Source of the DNA: Casuarina equisetifolia
Taxonomy: Eukaryota; Streptophyta; Magnoliopsida; Fagales; Casuarinaceae
Direction of reading: 5' to 3'
NCBI GenBank assembly: GCA_028551475.1
Contig: CM052357.1
Location: 26,495,745 to 26,559,744, forward strand
DNA: 64,000 nucleotides
How positions within the stretch are numbered: the first letter of the stretch is position 1; every line of letters starts with the position of its first letter. The position numbers were made by a program, and so were the translations under genes. Shown here in pieces: positions 37,760-49,920 of the stretch. A model generated the notes under the pieces. It worked only from the letters and a program-made list of their open reading frames with translations, made no database searches and was not told where the DNA came from.

Positions 37760-40700
37760 TCATGTATTTAATGTAAACACATTGATCAATTCATCTTCTG
37801 GCTCAATTGAGAAGTCAGGTTCTTCTGGCTTTTGCAATTTAGGCAATTGAACGTGCCCAAGTTTTTGAACTCCTTTATGTTTGTTTGTGGCAAATAATGA
37901 AAGCAATATTCCGACATTAAGGTTCTGCTTTGCTTGCAAGCCAGATGAAGATGCAAGATAGGGCTCTTCCACATTAATAACTTGCTTGTCACGACTATAT
38001 GACCATGACTGTTTTATGCTAAGGTTCTTTTCCATAATCCTCTTCATGTGTCGACGCCAAGCTACCTGAATAAAAGAGGCAGCCCATGTCCTCCAATGAT
38101 AAGAGTAAAAGCGAAAAGTATGTTGCAACTTCTTACTATGTAAACGTCTAAATTGATTGGCAACAAATTTGAGATCTTTTGCATGCAATGCAAAGGCTTC
38201 CACCTCATCGAGGGCCTTGATTGTTCTTGTAGATGAAGGCAAATTAAGAGAAGATTTTGAAATCAACGCCCAAGCAAGTAACTCTTCCCCACAAAAATCT
38301 CCAGGCTTCAAGGTGATTGAATTAAAGAAACCTGTTTGGCCTGCATTGGTAGTGGAGCTTTCTAACCTCCCTTGAGTGATGAAAAGCATTTTTGTCACAG
38401 GGTCACCTTCATGAAAAATATAGGTTCCTTGTGTACTTAAGAATGAAACCAAGTGCTCACAAATGGCATCAAGTAGTTGATTGTCCATCTGGGAGAAAAA
38501 AGGGACCTGCAAATTAGGAAAATGTTCATGGCTTAAAGTAAGAAAATTTGAGATTACATGGATTGATAACTTTTGATATTAGGAATGAGAAAAATGTACT
38601 TAAATTCCCCAAAACACGTGATATACTTTACATGAATTAAACCAAAATTGAACTATTTAATCTAAAGCCTATTCCTAGAAGGGAAAAAAAAAAGGATTCT
38701 TAGGTCATGTTCTATTTAGTTAAGCTCATCTTATGGTGAATCTAGTTCTATGTAATACTTCAATAGTTTTAATCCTATTATAGGATTGTAAAAGTTGGAC
38801 TATATTTGTAATAAGCAATAACCTTTCTAACTAGGAGTGCAAGCATTATTTTGGAGAGACAAATACCAATAAGAATTAGTAATATATTAGCAAGAAAGAA
38901 AGCATGCTAACTAGAACATTTGCTTGAATGCAAAAGTTATGCCTACTAATGGTAGTACATGTAGCAGGCAAAGGATAAGAGCTCATGATTAGTAAATAAA
39001 GACAAATAATGGACTATAACAATTTACATGAATAGTATCCTACCAAGAAAGAACTTACACGTAAAAGAAGGTCCAAGCATAGGTGGCGTCGGATATCTAG
39101 ACGAAGATCTCTAGGTAAGTCTTTTAATATTGAATCTTCATTAACTCCTCGAGTTGCAAGCCACTTATACTGAATAAATCGTTGGACACTTTCTTGAAGA
39201 TCTTGAGGAAGTTGTCGATGTTTCATCCACTTTGCAGTGTCTTGTCGTTTGAGCCTCCACTCCTCCAATCTTATAGTGAGAGATAGCAAATAGTTCTACA
39301 CCAGATATGATGTAGAGAAGATGAGCTATAGAACATAAAATTTGTAGTGCATGTCATATAATATTAGCTAGGATTGATCTTAATCTATTGCAACATAATC
39401 CTTTTAATAATTGTAACATTAATAGGAAAAATTATAATATAGTTTTAATAGATGAGACTTTCAAGTACAATGTGCAATTAGCTTTTCAACCTCTATGCCC
39501 TATACAATAAATATATGGAGCATAGAATTTAAACCTCTAGAAATTTCCAAGACATCTCCAAGAATTAATTTACACATAGGTGTTGAAAAATGGCTTTTCA
39601 TATGGGTAGTTGTCAAGGACCTTAAACAAAGCTCACAAAGCCTAATGATTGAAAACATATTTTTCCTTATTTTTATTGTTAAAAAGGCAAACAATTAGTT
39701 TGTACTTATTCAAAATAGACTTATAGTCCAACTTGAAATTTAATTCACGAGTTGATGGAATAATATTTATATTTAAATATCACCCAAGGATTATATCTTT
39801 TAAATATGAAAATCATGTCTCCAATACTTTCTCATACATTGAATATATCTTATATCAAAGTTGAACAAGATCAAATGGATACTCTTTGCATAATGAGAAT
39901 ATTTTAAAGGTTTAAAGTTGAATGAGAGTTGAAGGAAACTAATCTAGCTACATTAAAATAGGCTTATAGTCCAACTCAAAAGTTAGCTCATGAATTTAAA
40001 AGATCATTTTAATCACTTTTATATCTAAGCATTATTAAATAATTATATTGTTTTCAACACCAAACTTTCATGTCAAATAACATTCTTCAAGTAGTATATA
40101 CAAAAGATAGAACAAATCAAAGGTTTTGTGACTTCATGGCTTTGATTTGAATGAAAAACAGAGGCCTTGGAAAAAGAAAAATATCAATGATTTAGCCATC
40201 TTTTCTCATTTCAACCATAGGACAAGTCAATCACCTACTAGCTTACAATAAGTTAGTAGGGCCCATAACTTTTTAATCTCAAGTTTGACATCCAAGTGCA
40301 TGAATATATATATATATAGCATCATGGAGTATAATTAACTTGAATAATGAACCCTACAAAGAAGTGGAATGCAGTAAATAGTTGTCAAGAGTACCTGCAT
40401 GTTTCCAATCAAATGGGCAACCGCAACCAGACCAAATACTGCGATGATCAAGGAATAAACACTTTCCACAATAGACGTGCTTGAGATTATATTCTGGCCG
40501 AAGGAACTAAAACGGAAACAAAAGAGATACATTACTATCCTTTTAGAGGACATATTTTTATTAGACTTTGAAATAAAGCAGGGTAACTTTTCGTGCAATA
40601 TAATTGATAAGTTGGTAGTTTTATGCCCCCCAATATAGATTTGTCATTGATAATCCAAAACACAGACAAACACCCTTACACAACAGAAATAGAAATTGGG

Positions 40701-42842
40701 GCCACCAGATCGCAATTGGAAATGTCTTGAAAGACACGAGAAAAAATCCAGTATTTAGGCAAAAGAAAAGGCAATTGGCAGCTGAATATTCCTGAAATCT
40801 ATAATTTGAAATTACGATTACATGACTATGTTTTGATTTTGGGTGTAGGAAACGTTGATATAAAATTTAAAGACAATTAAAAATAAGCTGAAATGGATGA
40901 GATCGATCCTTAAATAGAAGGAAGTATAGATATAAACTTCAACTGCAAATATCAATGATAATAAGACATTAAATTATCCTCATATCCTTTAAATTGGAAT
41001 ATGGAAATAAGTGTAGTTGAAAATAAGAAGACATAGCATGTTTAGAAATTTTACCTCAAGTTCTGCAATCCAAACCACAGACAATAGAGATACTTCTCAA
41101 TAAATGCCGCGGACATAGCGTTCATTGTAATTGTACCTTTAAACATGCCAAATTGGAAGGTGGTGTTCTTGTTATTCGGATTGCAGCTACTAAACACAAG
41201 GGTTGTGTTCGCCCATGTCTGGCGAACAGAATCGCTCAAACTATTACAATCCAAGTAATCAGGGACACAGGGTACAGGGCTAGTTTCATTTTTGCATTGC
41301 GATTCCAAGCAACTTGTGTATCGTCCAAAGGACAACAAATAATATGCTGCTCCTAAGACCTGTATTAACAGAAGTCAAACTATTGTGGAATACTCCAAAA
41401 AGAACTAGAAAGATAGGTAGTGGACTACAAGTGTAGAGGTGACATACATGACTCACTAGCATGTACAGTAACAGATTATATCCGGCCCCAGTCCAAGCAG
41501 TTTGTCTGACTACAAGATTGGCTTTAACAACCCGAGAACTTAATGGGAAAATTAGTAATAGCCTGGGAATGTATTGGAGGAGAACGATCAGTAGAATGGT
41601 AGTACGAGTATGATCAGCCTGTGAGCTCTTAATTGCTGGGAGAATAAGCCATATGACTATCTGTCAAAGGAAAAGCACACGTTAATCTTGCTTCAGTTTT
41701 AGAACAAAGAAATTGGCAGCAATAAAGAAGATCGATATTACAATCAGCTATCGAGTAAATTTAAGTCCTTATCGGATTGCCATAGTAGCCCAAATTTATC
41801 AACTTTTACACAGCGCATCTGAAACTAAGACACCATGCTGAGCAGTTAACAAAACCATCAGCACCCCAGGCCCCCACCGGCCCCCCTCCTTCTTTCTTCT
41901 CTTCCCCAACCCAACCCCCCCCCCCCCCCCCCTCCCTCCCCCACTTCTTTTATTCTAAAACGGGTAAAAGTTGCACAGAGAATGTTAAACAGCTACTTCA
42001 ACATGATAATTTGTCGAAGTGGAGAAAGTCTTCATCTCTATTAGTAGACAGCTCAGGTAATTCGGTTTTACAAATACCACTGGTCAGTAATCAAATTCTA
42101 AACCAAAAAAACAAAAATAGATAGAAGATCTTTTTCTCCAATTCTTTGACGAGTTGCTCATAAATCAAATTTATGCGAACTGGCAGTACCTGAAGAAGGG
42201 GCAGTGCAGCCATGAGATCTGTGAAGAATTCTGATCGTAAATACCTTCTTGCAATCATCTTCTGATCCATGACAAGCTCACCTCTCCCAAAAACTCTTGA
42301 ACTTGGCGAAACATAAGCCGTCCGGAATTTTACGACAATATTCAACACATAAAATATATCCGCAACACTCCGAAGAAACGTAATCACTATTTCCAAGTTG
42401 AAATCAGTTTTCAGACACAAGAAATTGTTATTGTCCAGCTGCTCCGGAATGAAGAAAAGAAATGGATCAATAAAGAGCGCTACCAAGCAAAAGAACAGGA
42501 AAACCCTGTTCCACTGCAGCAGAGAAACACTTCCAGGATCTAGAATTCCTTTGTACCAAAACTTGTGATTCTCCGGGAAGACCTTAAACTTCTTAAAAGC
42601 GGAAGCTGCAGTAGTACTTTGTTTTCCATCTCCGAAACCACCGTATACCGGCAAAGGCTTTTCTACGCGTCTGTGGGTGTCGCTTTTTTCCCCCGGCATT
42701 TGCAGATTTTGGTCTTCATCGATGTAAATCCTTTGAAAGCAAAGTCCCAATAAGCAAATCACAGCGATAGCGAAAACGCAAATGAAAAGGAAAAGAAAAC
42801 AGTGGATAACGTAGCGAATTACCTCCCTTTCTTAAACTTCAT
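37760..42842 (-). CDS. CNGC-b: cyclic nucleotide-gated channel, CNGC1-like (group I)
   Basis: Predicted cation channel subunit of the plasma membrane. Exons (minus): 42823-42842, 42190-42730, 41448-41660, 41055-41359, 40395-40506, 39059-39295, 37760-38506, which sum to 2175 bases or 724 residues plus stop, with GT-AG introns throughout. Exons 3, 4, 5 and 6 have exactly the lengths of CNGC-a (213, 305, 112, 237). S4 contains LLQYIPRLLLIFPLSSR. The pore ends LSSFGQN, with the filter GQN at 363-365. The CNBD contains FCGEELLAWAL, STRT and EAFAL, followed by IQ motif FIQVAWRRHMKR. The stop used by CNGC-a (TAA) reads TTG here, adding eight residues (INVFTLNT) at the C-terminus. Exon 2 lacks a short Ala/Leu-rich N-terminal segment that copy a has. 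Intron 2 has a long C run (41916-41932). It looks intact and is the cleanest of the three copies. Confidence 0.92.
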
Positions 42843-43075
42843 GATGGTCACTTGCAAGCATGTACAAGTCAAATGCTCAATCTAAGTATTAACGAAATGG
42901 TTAAGTTTGGTTCAGAGGTTGACTCTCACTAAGTCTCACGAAAACTAACAATGAAAAGCACGGACACACGACTCAGACAATCAGTTTGTGAGAGAGAGAG
43001 AGAGTAGATGCTGTCCAACTTGAAGGCTCAATCTAGGTGTGAACGATATGGCTAAGATTATTTAATAAAAGCATT

Positions 43076-43158
<83 letters not shown>

Positions 43159-43700
43159 GAGTAGAGCCTGTCCACGTTGAAGGCTCCCTCTAGGTGTGAA
43201 TGATATGTATAAATAACTCCGAGGTTGGCTATCGTTAAACCTGACGGGGAAAATTAATACTAAAAAGCATGAAAACGCTGCTCATGCCGTCAATTGTCAT
43301 TCTATTACGTAAAGCCGCACACATGTAGGACCCTCTGCCGACCTTTTCAGCCTGATTCGTCGAGGCTCAAGCCCTTTCTTGCGACAGGCTGCGTTTTAAA
43401 GGACCCACCACGGCTAAGCTGACGGTGTTTACGGGTTATGACGTACTTTCGAGTACCCACCTACGCCCCTTGTGTTTGTCCCCGCAAGTTTATTTTTCTA
43501 TCATATCCTCCCCATTCCCCTTGCACAATCGTTTTCATCCTTTTTAAAAGAAGCCATAGATTTTCCGTTTCCAATCAAGCAATCGTCCTCGCTTGTTGAT
43601 AATCGTCCGTTGCTGAGGGAGCTCTCAATCTTGCAATTCCGGCGGCTGAGATGTCTTGTAAAATTTAACGGCTAGATGGTGCTGAAGATAAAAAAGCCAC
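42843..43700 (-). promoter_or_regulatory. Upstream region of CNGC-b
   Basis: Aligns with the upstream regions of CNGC-a and CNGC-c. It holds a GTCCAACTTGAAGGCTCAA segment (43013), a second copy of the GTCCACGTTGAAGGCT phrase (43170) beyond the GA/G tract, TGTCATTCTATTACGTAA (43295-43312) with palindrome TTACGTAA 463 bp upstream of the ATG, and the GAAGCCATAGATTTTCCG block (43550) that is split by a Copia insertion in unit 1. Transcription start and TATA box are not assigned. Confidence 0.45.
43077..43157. repeat. (GA)n followed by a run of about 36 G
   Basis: A GA microsatellite (43077-43120) directly followed by an uninterrupted G run (43122-43157), about 235 bp upstream of the CNGC-b start codon. 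Copies a and c have only short GA tracts at the same place (21591-21613 and 59443-59455). Such a purine tract could form triplex or quadruplex DNA, but a homopolymer this long may also be mis-sized in the assembly. Confidence 0.9.
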
Positions 43701-43729
43701 AGTACCATTTATAATCACTAAGTAGGGTG

Positions 43730-44430
43730 GTTGCTAAATACATAAGGCTTCACATTACATAGGTGAACTGCAAATATAATGATTGAATTTACTTCAATCT
43801 CTCTATTGTTTATTAGTAAAATTCAGCTTTATAAGTAGTTCAAGTAAGTTGTAATTATCTCTTAATTCCTCTTTCTAGAATATGTTGTAGATATGGCAAG
43901 CACCTTTCCTAATTTTGATAACATAAACCTATGTGAACTCATTATCTCATCCTCATCACACTTGAAAACTCACTATATCAAGTATGAAAAAGATATGAAC
44001 CATGCCTTTACGAAAATCCCTAATTCCCTCTAATCATTGAGATCTTCGTCCAAGTCTATGAATTTCAACTCTAACATTGTAAACCATTGCTCAAGCATAA
44101 CTAGTCTTTCTTCTATGTACAAACCCAACACTCTACTTTGTAGACAAAACAACAAAAAGTAAGTGATAATATGTAAACAAATAAAAAGATACTACAAGGG
44201 AAAATTCCTATCATCTAATGACTTTACCTTTTCTTTCCTCTTTAGAGCATGCATTTCTCCAATAACTTCTATGGTTTTGAACTAATTTATTCCAATGTTA
44301 TGAAGGTTGGGTTTCTTAGAGATTCCTTTTTATGTAATTTGTCCTTTTTTAGATTTCTTATGGAGATTGACACTTTTGAAAATTTCTATTGTATCATAAA
44401 TTGGAATGTGACTCAACTCAAAAGATTACG
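43730..44430. repeat. Gene-flank repeat R, copy 2
   Basis: Matches 12950-13580, 52550-53340 and 61440-61900. It begins near CACATTACATAGGTGAA and contains AATCATTGAGATC, GTCCAAGTCTATGAA (44050) and GCATGCATTT (44248). It lies about 890 bp upstream of CNGC-b, whereas copies 1 and 3 lie downstream of CNGC-a and CNGC-c. Confidence 0.7.
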
Positions 44431-45250
44431 CCTATGATTTTGGATCTAATTATATTTTATTAGTCAATCACATTTGTTACATCTATCTTACGGAGATATT
44501 AATATTTTTGTACTCAGTAGTGTATATTTGATAGTGTTTAAGTTACGTATAAATCATCATATAATAGAACTTGTTGAATTTTACCGATCTTATAAATATT
44601 TCTTAGAAATAATTGTATAAATATGTAGACTTCACCCATGTTATGCATCTTTGTCAATGTTCAAAAAGGGAAAGAAGCACATCATTCATACATGCGTGCC
44701 ATCTAGCTCTAATTGCAAAAGAAATCAATACCACCCATCATGCCTCAGTAATTATTCACCTGATGCCACCTATAATATGGTAAGTTGGGATACAAAACGT
44801 CTAATTATGTCATATGGACTATTCATATTGTTGACATCTATTTAATATGACACTTGTAGTTTTATACTTGCACGCATATCCTCTCAAAAGGCATTAAAGA
44901 TTGGACATCAACATGTGAGTTATCTAACAAAACTTTTGGGAGTATGTGGTCTGTTGTTGGCCCTTTTTTGTTGGCTGGTTATGCTCAACTAGGTCATAGT
45001 AAAGTGGTGTTAGGTGTTTTTTTAAAATTAAAAAAAAATTATAATGATAGCACTATCAGCTGAACTTCTAATGAGAAAACAATCTTTGGTATTTACTTTA
45101 TATGCATATTACAAATTTATGATCTAAAAATTGAAATTGGGTGACATTTATTGGAAAAATTGATGAATATGTTGATTCCACTGATATTGTTGGTTGTCAA
45201 TACTAAAGGTATAAAACTTCTCAAATCAAACAGAATTATAGTAACTAAAT

Positions 45251-46452
45251 TGTTATGGTCTAAGCTTATATGTCTAGCCTAAGGTTAGCTAAGTCAAGTT
45301 TAGGATTTCTTCTCTTTAAAAGGACATGATCCTTATGAAAGGACACAATCTTGATTGTAGTCTTGATTATTGGTTTTTGAATTTAAAATATAGTTTTGGT
45401 TTAAGCTATCTCATCTAAACCCCACTTTATACCTTTCTTAGTTTGTGTGTTCTTATATGAGCCCCACAACTAGTCTAGATGTTCTCATCTAAGCTCTAAT
45501 GTATCTTTTTTGAGAGAATATTCCACCATTCCTTACAAGAAATGAGCTCATCAAATACAAAATGGTAACAAGTGGTATTGGAGCCCTTCAATACGCAAAT
45601 AGAGACAAGAGTTACAAAGGTGGAATCCAACATGCAATGAATCAATGAGCTTATGGCTACTTTAATTTCCAAGGTTGATACCATGTCAACATAGATGTTG
45701 ACATAGATGGAGATGTTGTTGACATGGATTGAGATGCTATTGATGTTGTTGACAAAGGTGGATGCACACCTATCAAAATTGCACCTTAGCTGGCCAGCAC
45801 AGTAGTTCAACAAATGAAGTCGGCCAACAAGGCACATCTGGTGTGGACGCGAGAGCACAAGGCAGCCTACGACCATGCCAAATGCGCCCTGTTGCCCCAC
45901 TTCTTCTGCTGACACCTAAGGTACAATTTTGCCCTGAAAGGAGTGCATCCATCTTTGTCAACAACGTCGATAGCATCTCTATCTATGTCAACAACATCTC
46001 CATCTCTGTCGACATTTATGTTGACATGGTATCAACAAAAGAAATCAAAGCAGCCATAGCCTTATTGATCCACTGCATGTTGAATTCCACTTTTGTGACT
46101 CTCACCTCCATTTGCAAATTGGAAGGCTCTGATACCACTTATTACCATTTTGTATTTGACGATATCATCTCTTGTGAAGAATGGTGGAAGATTCTCTCAC
46201 GAAAGATTGATTAGGGCTAAATAAGAACACTAACCAATAGTGGATCTCAAATAGGGATATCCAGACGAAAAAAAAGGACAAACTAAGACTTAGATGGGAA
46301 CACCCAAATTAAAATTGTATTATAAAGTTAAAAACTAACAATCAAGACTACTTCTCTTCACAATGATTATGTTTTTTTAAAGATAAGAAACATTAATGGG
46401 CTTGACTAGCCCAACTTAACTAACCTTAGGCTAAACTTATAAACTCAAACCT
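45251..46452. mobile_element. Inverted pair of LTR-leader-gag ends forming a 1.2-kb palindrome
   Basis: Two copies of the same LTR retrotransposon end face each other. Left arm, plus strand: LTR about 45251-45572, starting TGTTATGGTC; primer-binding site TGGTATTGGAGCCC at 45573-45586; then leader and gag start. Right arm, minus strand: LTR about 46452-46138, primer-binding site TGGTATCAGAGCC (46125-46137), then the same gag start. The arms meet at about 45855 with almost no spacer. Each arm carries AACAT(C/A)TCCATCT-type text around VDMVST. Opposed frames (45496-45915 minus and 45762-46214 plus) both read across this structure and encode near-identical text (FVFDELISCKEWWNILS and FVFDDIISCEEWWKILS), but that frame is antisense to the gag direction. 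The insertion splits block X. Confidence 0.8.
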
Positions 46453-47269
46453 GTAATATAAATATACATAAAGAACAATTATTAGAGGAAGAGAATGTGG
46501 GTGGAGGGCCATGGTTGGCCATGGCACTAATTTGAATCGATGAAATTGATGCCAAAGATGGTAGCATTTACTGAGCTAAGGGATCCAAGTCAATGTTTGA
46601 GAAGAAAGAAAGCTTGAAATGGCAGAAAGGTTAGGTGGGTGGTATATTTGAAAGAAAAAAAAATATCACTTAACATTCATGAAAGTGAGAGGTAAGAGTC
46701 AATTATAGTAGTAGATACCTCAAAGGTATGAATATATTAATTAAAAGATGTGGATATGTACATGAATATTTAGGGGAGAGAGTGGTAGAGACTTTGAGGG
46801 TGCATTTTACTAGAAGATTCCTAGTTATCTTTGCCCGTTCTTTCTTCCCCTCATTCTTTATCTAAAAAACCCTCTGCAAGGAAGGCAGTTGGACAACATC
46901 ATATGGGCGGTTATATTAAATGCCAATGTGTCTTTGTTACGATACCGACAGATTAGTTGCAAATCCGTCAGATTCAAGTTTGCGGAGAGATATTAACTAA
47001 AATCAGATGATGGCAACAGTTTACAATAACAAAATGATATGTTTTGTTTTCATTCTTCCACCACTGACTTGATTGATTTTATCAAGCACATGGGGAAACC
47101 AGAGGGAAAAGTCAGGGCAATTCTGTAGGCTCCGTGTGGAAAACTTGGTGCATCAAGAAATAAGACAAAGATAAACAATAGAAGATTACTTAATGAGAAT
47201 AAAAGCATCATCTTTTCCATCAAAACAAACACAAGGAGACGTCAAGAAGCCCAACCAAAAAAAAAAAAA

Positions 47270-47428
47270 AAGCCTCGCAGGGAGGTGCGAGTTAACCACT
47301 CCAATAGGCAAGACAGCCAGCGCAGCACGAGTCTAAATCTGAATACAAAATCACAGGGAGGTGCAAAGCGAACCACTCCAACACCCAAGACATCCAGCTC
47401 AGCACACGTCTAAATCAGAAGACAAAAA
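47270..47428. repeat. Two-copy tandem repeat, unit about 79 bp
   Basis: Units at about 47270-47349 and 47350-47428 share CAGGGAGGTGC, AACCACTCCAA, CAAGACA(G/T)CCAGC and GTCTAAATC. The pair follows an A run at 47259-47272 and belongs to a segment of roughly 540 bp (47255-47800) absent from block X copies 1 and 2. Its origin is unknown to me. Confidence 0.7.
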
Positions 47429-47865
47429 AAAGCTGATGCGGTACAGTTTAAACATCAAATCAGGAGTTACGGTCAGCCCACCTTACATAATTTAAGTCAA
47501 TAAGCAAAAAGAATGAATACTGTTCAAATAAAAAACTATACAAAAAAAAAAAAAGAAACTAAGCATCTCTTCTACTGCTTATATGTTCCCGCTCCTTCTC
47601 TAAAACCTGCGCCTCTTAATGATTTTTCGCATTGAATGACAACGCTACGCCCAACGCTTCAAGCTCCTATGTTAACTCATATATTATATATATTGTAAAT
47701 CTCTCGTGTACTGGCAAGAAAATTAAAACAATAAAAGCTATTTATGGCATTACTGTGCTTTTCCCGGGTTTTTCGCTGGAGGAAGGATAGGCGATTTTTT
47801 AGACGAAGAGGCCAGACTAGGGGAAGTGAATTCTTACCCCGTTAACGGAAATGGAAGTGGAAGAC

Positions 47866-48297
47866 TGTTAGGTTCGGAATATGTGGATCGCTGCACCGGC
47901 TTGGATTGGAGGACAACGTCCTTGTTCCAAGGCTGGTGTTTGTTCTTTTTACCTATGGTGATAGAGAAAGCTTTGGATTAACAGAGCCTATATTCAGAGA
48001 GATGGGAACATCTCAAGGAACTGGGTTTCGGGTTTTCAAAATCTATCTTCCACTTAGGGTTGCCTTCTCTTATAACCCAGCCATGTGTCCTAGTGACTTG
48101 ACTAGGTGTGTTTCGGCAAGCGTATATGCAAGACTATACAAGCATGCAATCATACCTAAGCGTAGGCTGCATACTAAACCCCCCATGCTTCATTAATGAG
48201 CATAAAACAAACACGTTTTACCCTTCCCATGCTTCTGACACTTTGCTGCCATGCTTGCATGTCTACGTTAAGGCCAAACGTCGGCTTCGATGTAACA
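47866..48297. mobile_element. Solo LTR, 432 bp
   Basis: Starts TGTTAGGTTCGG and ends CGATGTAACA, so the outer five bases form a perfect inverted repeat (TGTTA/TAACA). It is flanked by the 5-bp direct repeat AAGAC (47861-47865 and 48298-48302). Block X copy 1 has the unfilled site (GAATGTGGAAGACAGAC near 8186-8202). It is less AT-rich than its surroundings. Short frames within it (47906-48196, 48108-48374) have no recognisable domain. Confidence 0.85.
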
Positions 48298-49920
48298 AAG
48301 ACAGACTTTTACACGCTGGATTATCCTTTCTTGATAGTCATATTGTCAATCAAAGCACGTGGAGAGTAATTTAGAGTCATCTAATTATCAAAGCTTGCCA
48401 CTCCAATAACCAAGACAGATGTTCCAGGTAATGAAGCCATAATCTCGGCAGTTTGAAGAAGCTTCAAAGATTTTGACATCTTTGGCTTTCATGTGGCACA
48501 GACTCCTAGGAAAACTTTAGAGGCTACTACTGGGAAAATTAATGTCAGGCTTTTCAAAGCATTAAAAGTTCATTAAGATCTCACGTTAAAAGTGTAATCA
48601 GATTAGACTAATCTGAAATTTACTAAATTAAAAATTAAAAACTTTGGATCATTATCTGAGTGACCGGTATTTACAAGCATATATACATGTAAGAGCTTAG
48701 AGTAGCCAAGTCTTCCAAGTAACCATATTTATATTTTAATGTTAAATGAGCAATCCTAAAGTCACGAAGGGCCTAACCAAAGATGCAAACGACAGGATTA
48801 TAGGATGCATTAGGTGTCAGGATCTACCACACACATTTGATTTAAATAGGACCGTGATGAAACGCAATTACACTAAGAGGAACCTTCAAATTGCTTTTCA
48901 TGATATTAACTTTTTGGCAATGTCAAGACATAGGAATGAGGAGAAAAGAATTAAGGCATGATAACATGAGCTTTTCTTGGGCGTGTATCATGGAAAGTAT
49001 TTTGCTACCAGTTTATCCAGGTAAGGTTTGGACTTGTCGGATCCAAAACTCAGGAATCATTTCAATATTTGACTGGATTCGTCCTACTAGGACCCATAAA
49101 ATTCTAAAACCCCGTGAAGCCCAGCCACCACAACAGGGTAACTATTAGGCTCGTTAAGCTCTATCTGAAGGATACTCCTTGTTTTTGTTTTGCGTACAAC
49201 AGACTAAAACCAGGTAATCTTGCAGAACCAACCTCGCAAATTAACTGCCTCACTGGTCTTACATCACTGAAGACTATATAACTTGAATTAAAAAAATTCC
49301 ACCACATATTAGAAAGAATGTAAGAGAACTGGGGAATGGGAGAAATGGCAGGGCAGGCGTTGATTTTAGGAAGAATTGGGTGATCACTTGGTTTGTTTAT
49401 CTTCGTTCTTAAATTGTAGCAGGTTCATTTTGATGCTGGGTCGTGGATCATGAAATCTGTCACACGATGCGACTAGATTTGGCGAGAGAAAAAGATGGAT
49501 TGGTTTGATGTTTGACTTGAGCCCACACATGGCATGTGATCGCGCGAACTGAAGCATGCAAGAAAGGAAGTGGAGTGGGAGTTCGTCTGGGTTTCCTTGG
49601 TCGTAGAGCATGGGTAGCGAATTTAGCTTACGTCTTGTGGGGCTTCAAGCACTCAGGTTTCGCTCATCTCTTGTGTGGAGTTCAGGTCGCGGGTTTGCAT
49701 AAAATTGGACCAAACAGGCATGGGCCTACGTGGGCAATGCCAGGCCAATTTTTATTTGCTCCATTATGGCCTGCCCATGAACGAAAATCAAGTTACGCCC
49801 TTTGTTATCATATTTGCCATAAGAAAAGATAATACTTTTGGAAGAAAGAATTGCCTTAGGTTTAATCATCAAAAACATTATGATATCAAAAGCCACATCA
49901 CAAGGGAATTATTTAGGACT

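Larger units (their letters stand above)
44580..49920. repeat. Segmental duplication block X, copy 3, with three insertions
   Basis: Backbone homologous to 28900-33275 and 7092-8560. It is interrupted by the LTR palindrome (45251-46452), a unique A-rich segment with a small tandem repeat (about 47255-47800) and a solo LTR (47866-48297). After 48570 it continues with unit 2 only. 49395-49770 has no counterpart in unit 2, where Copia sequence replaces it. Open frames such as 48746-48961 and 49536-49832 are not conserved between copies and are not called genes. Confidence 0.7.

Noticed and set aside
38157..38375. Plus-strand open frames across CNGC exon 7 (also 14511-14834 and 54079-54423)
   Set aside because: They are antisense shadows of the CNBD exon, recur in all three copies because the sense strand is conserved, and have no gene structure of their own.
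46125..46137. GGTATCAGAGCC-type sequences as tRNA gene parts
   Set aside because: They are isolated primer-binding sites next to LTRs, with no tRNA cloverleaf around them.
45762..46214. 150-codon frame and its minus-strand twin as a novel protein pair
   Set aside because: They arise because both arms of the LTR palindrome contain the same sequence; the frames run antisense into the LTRs.
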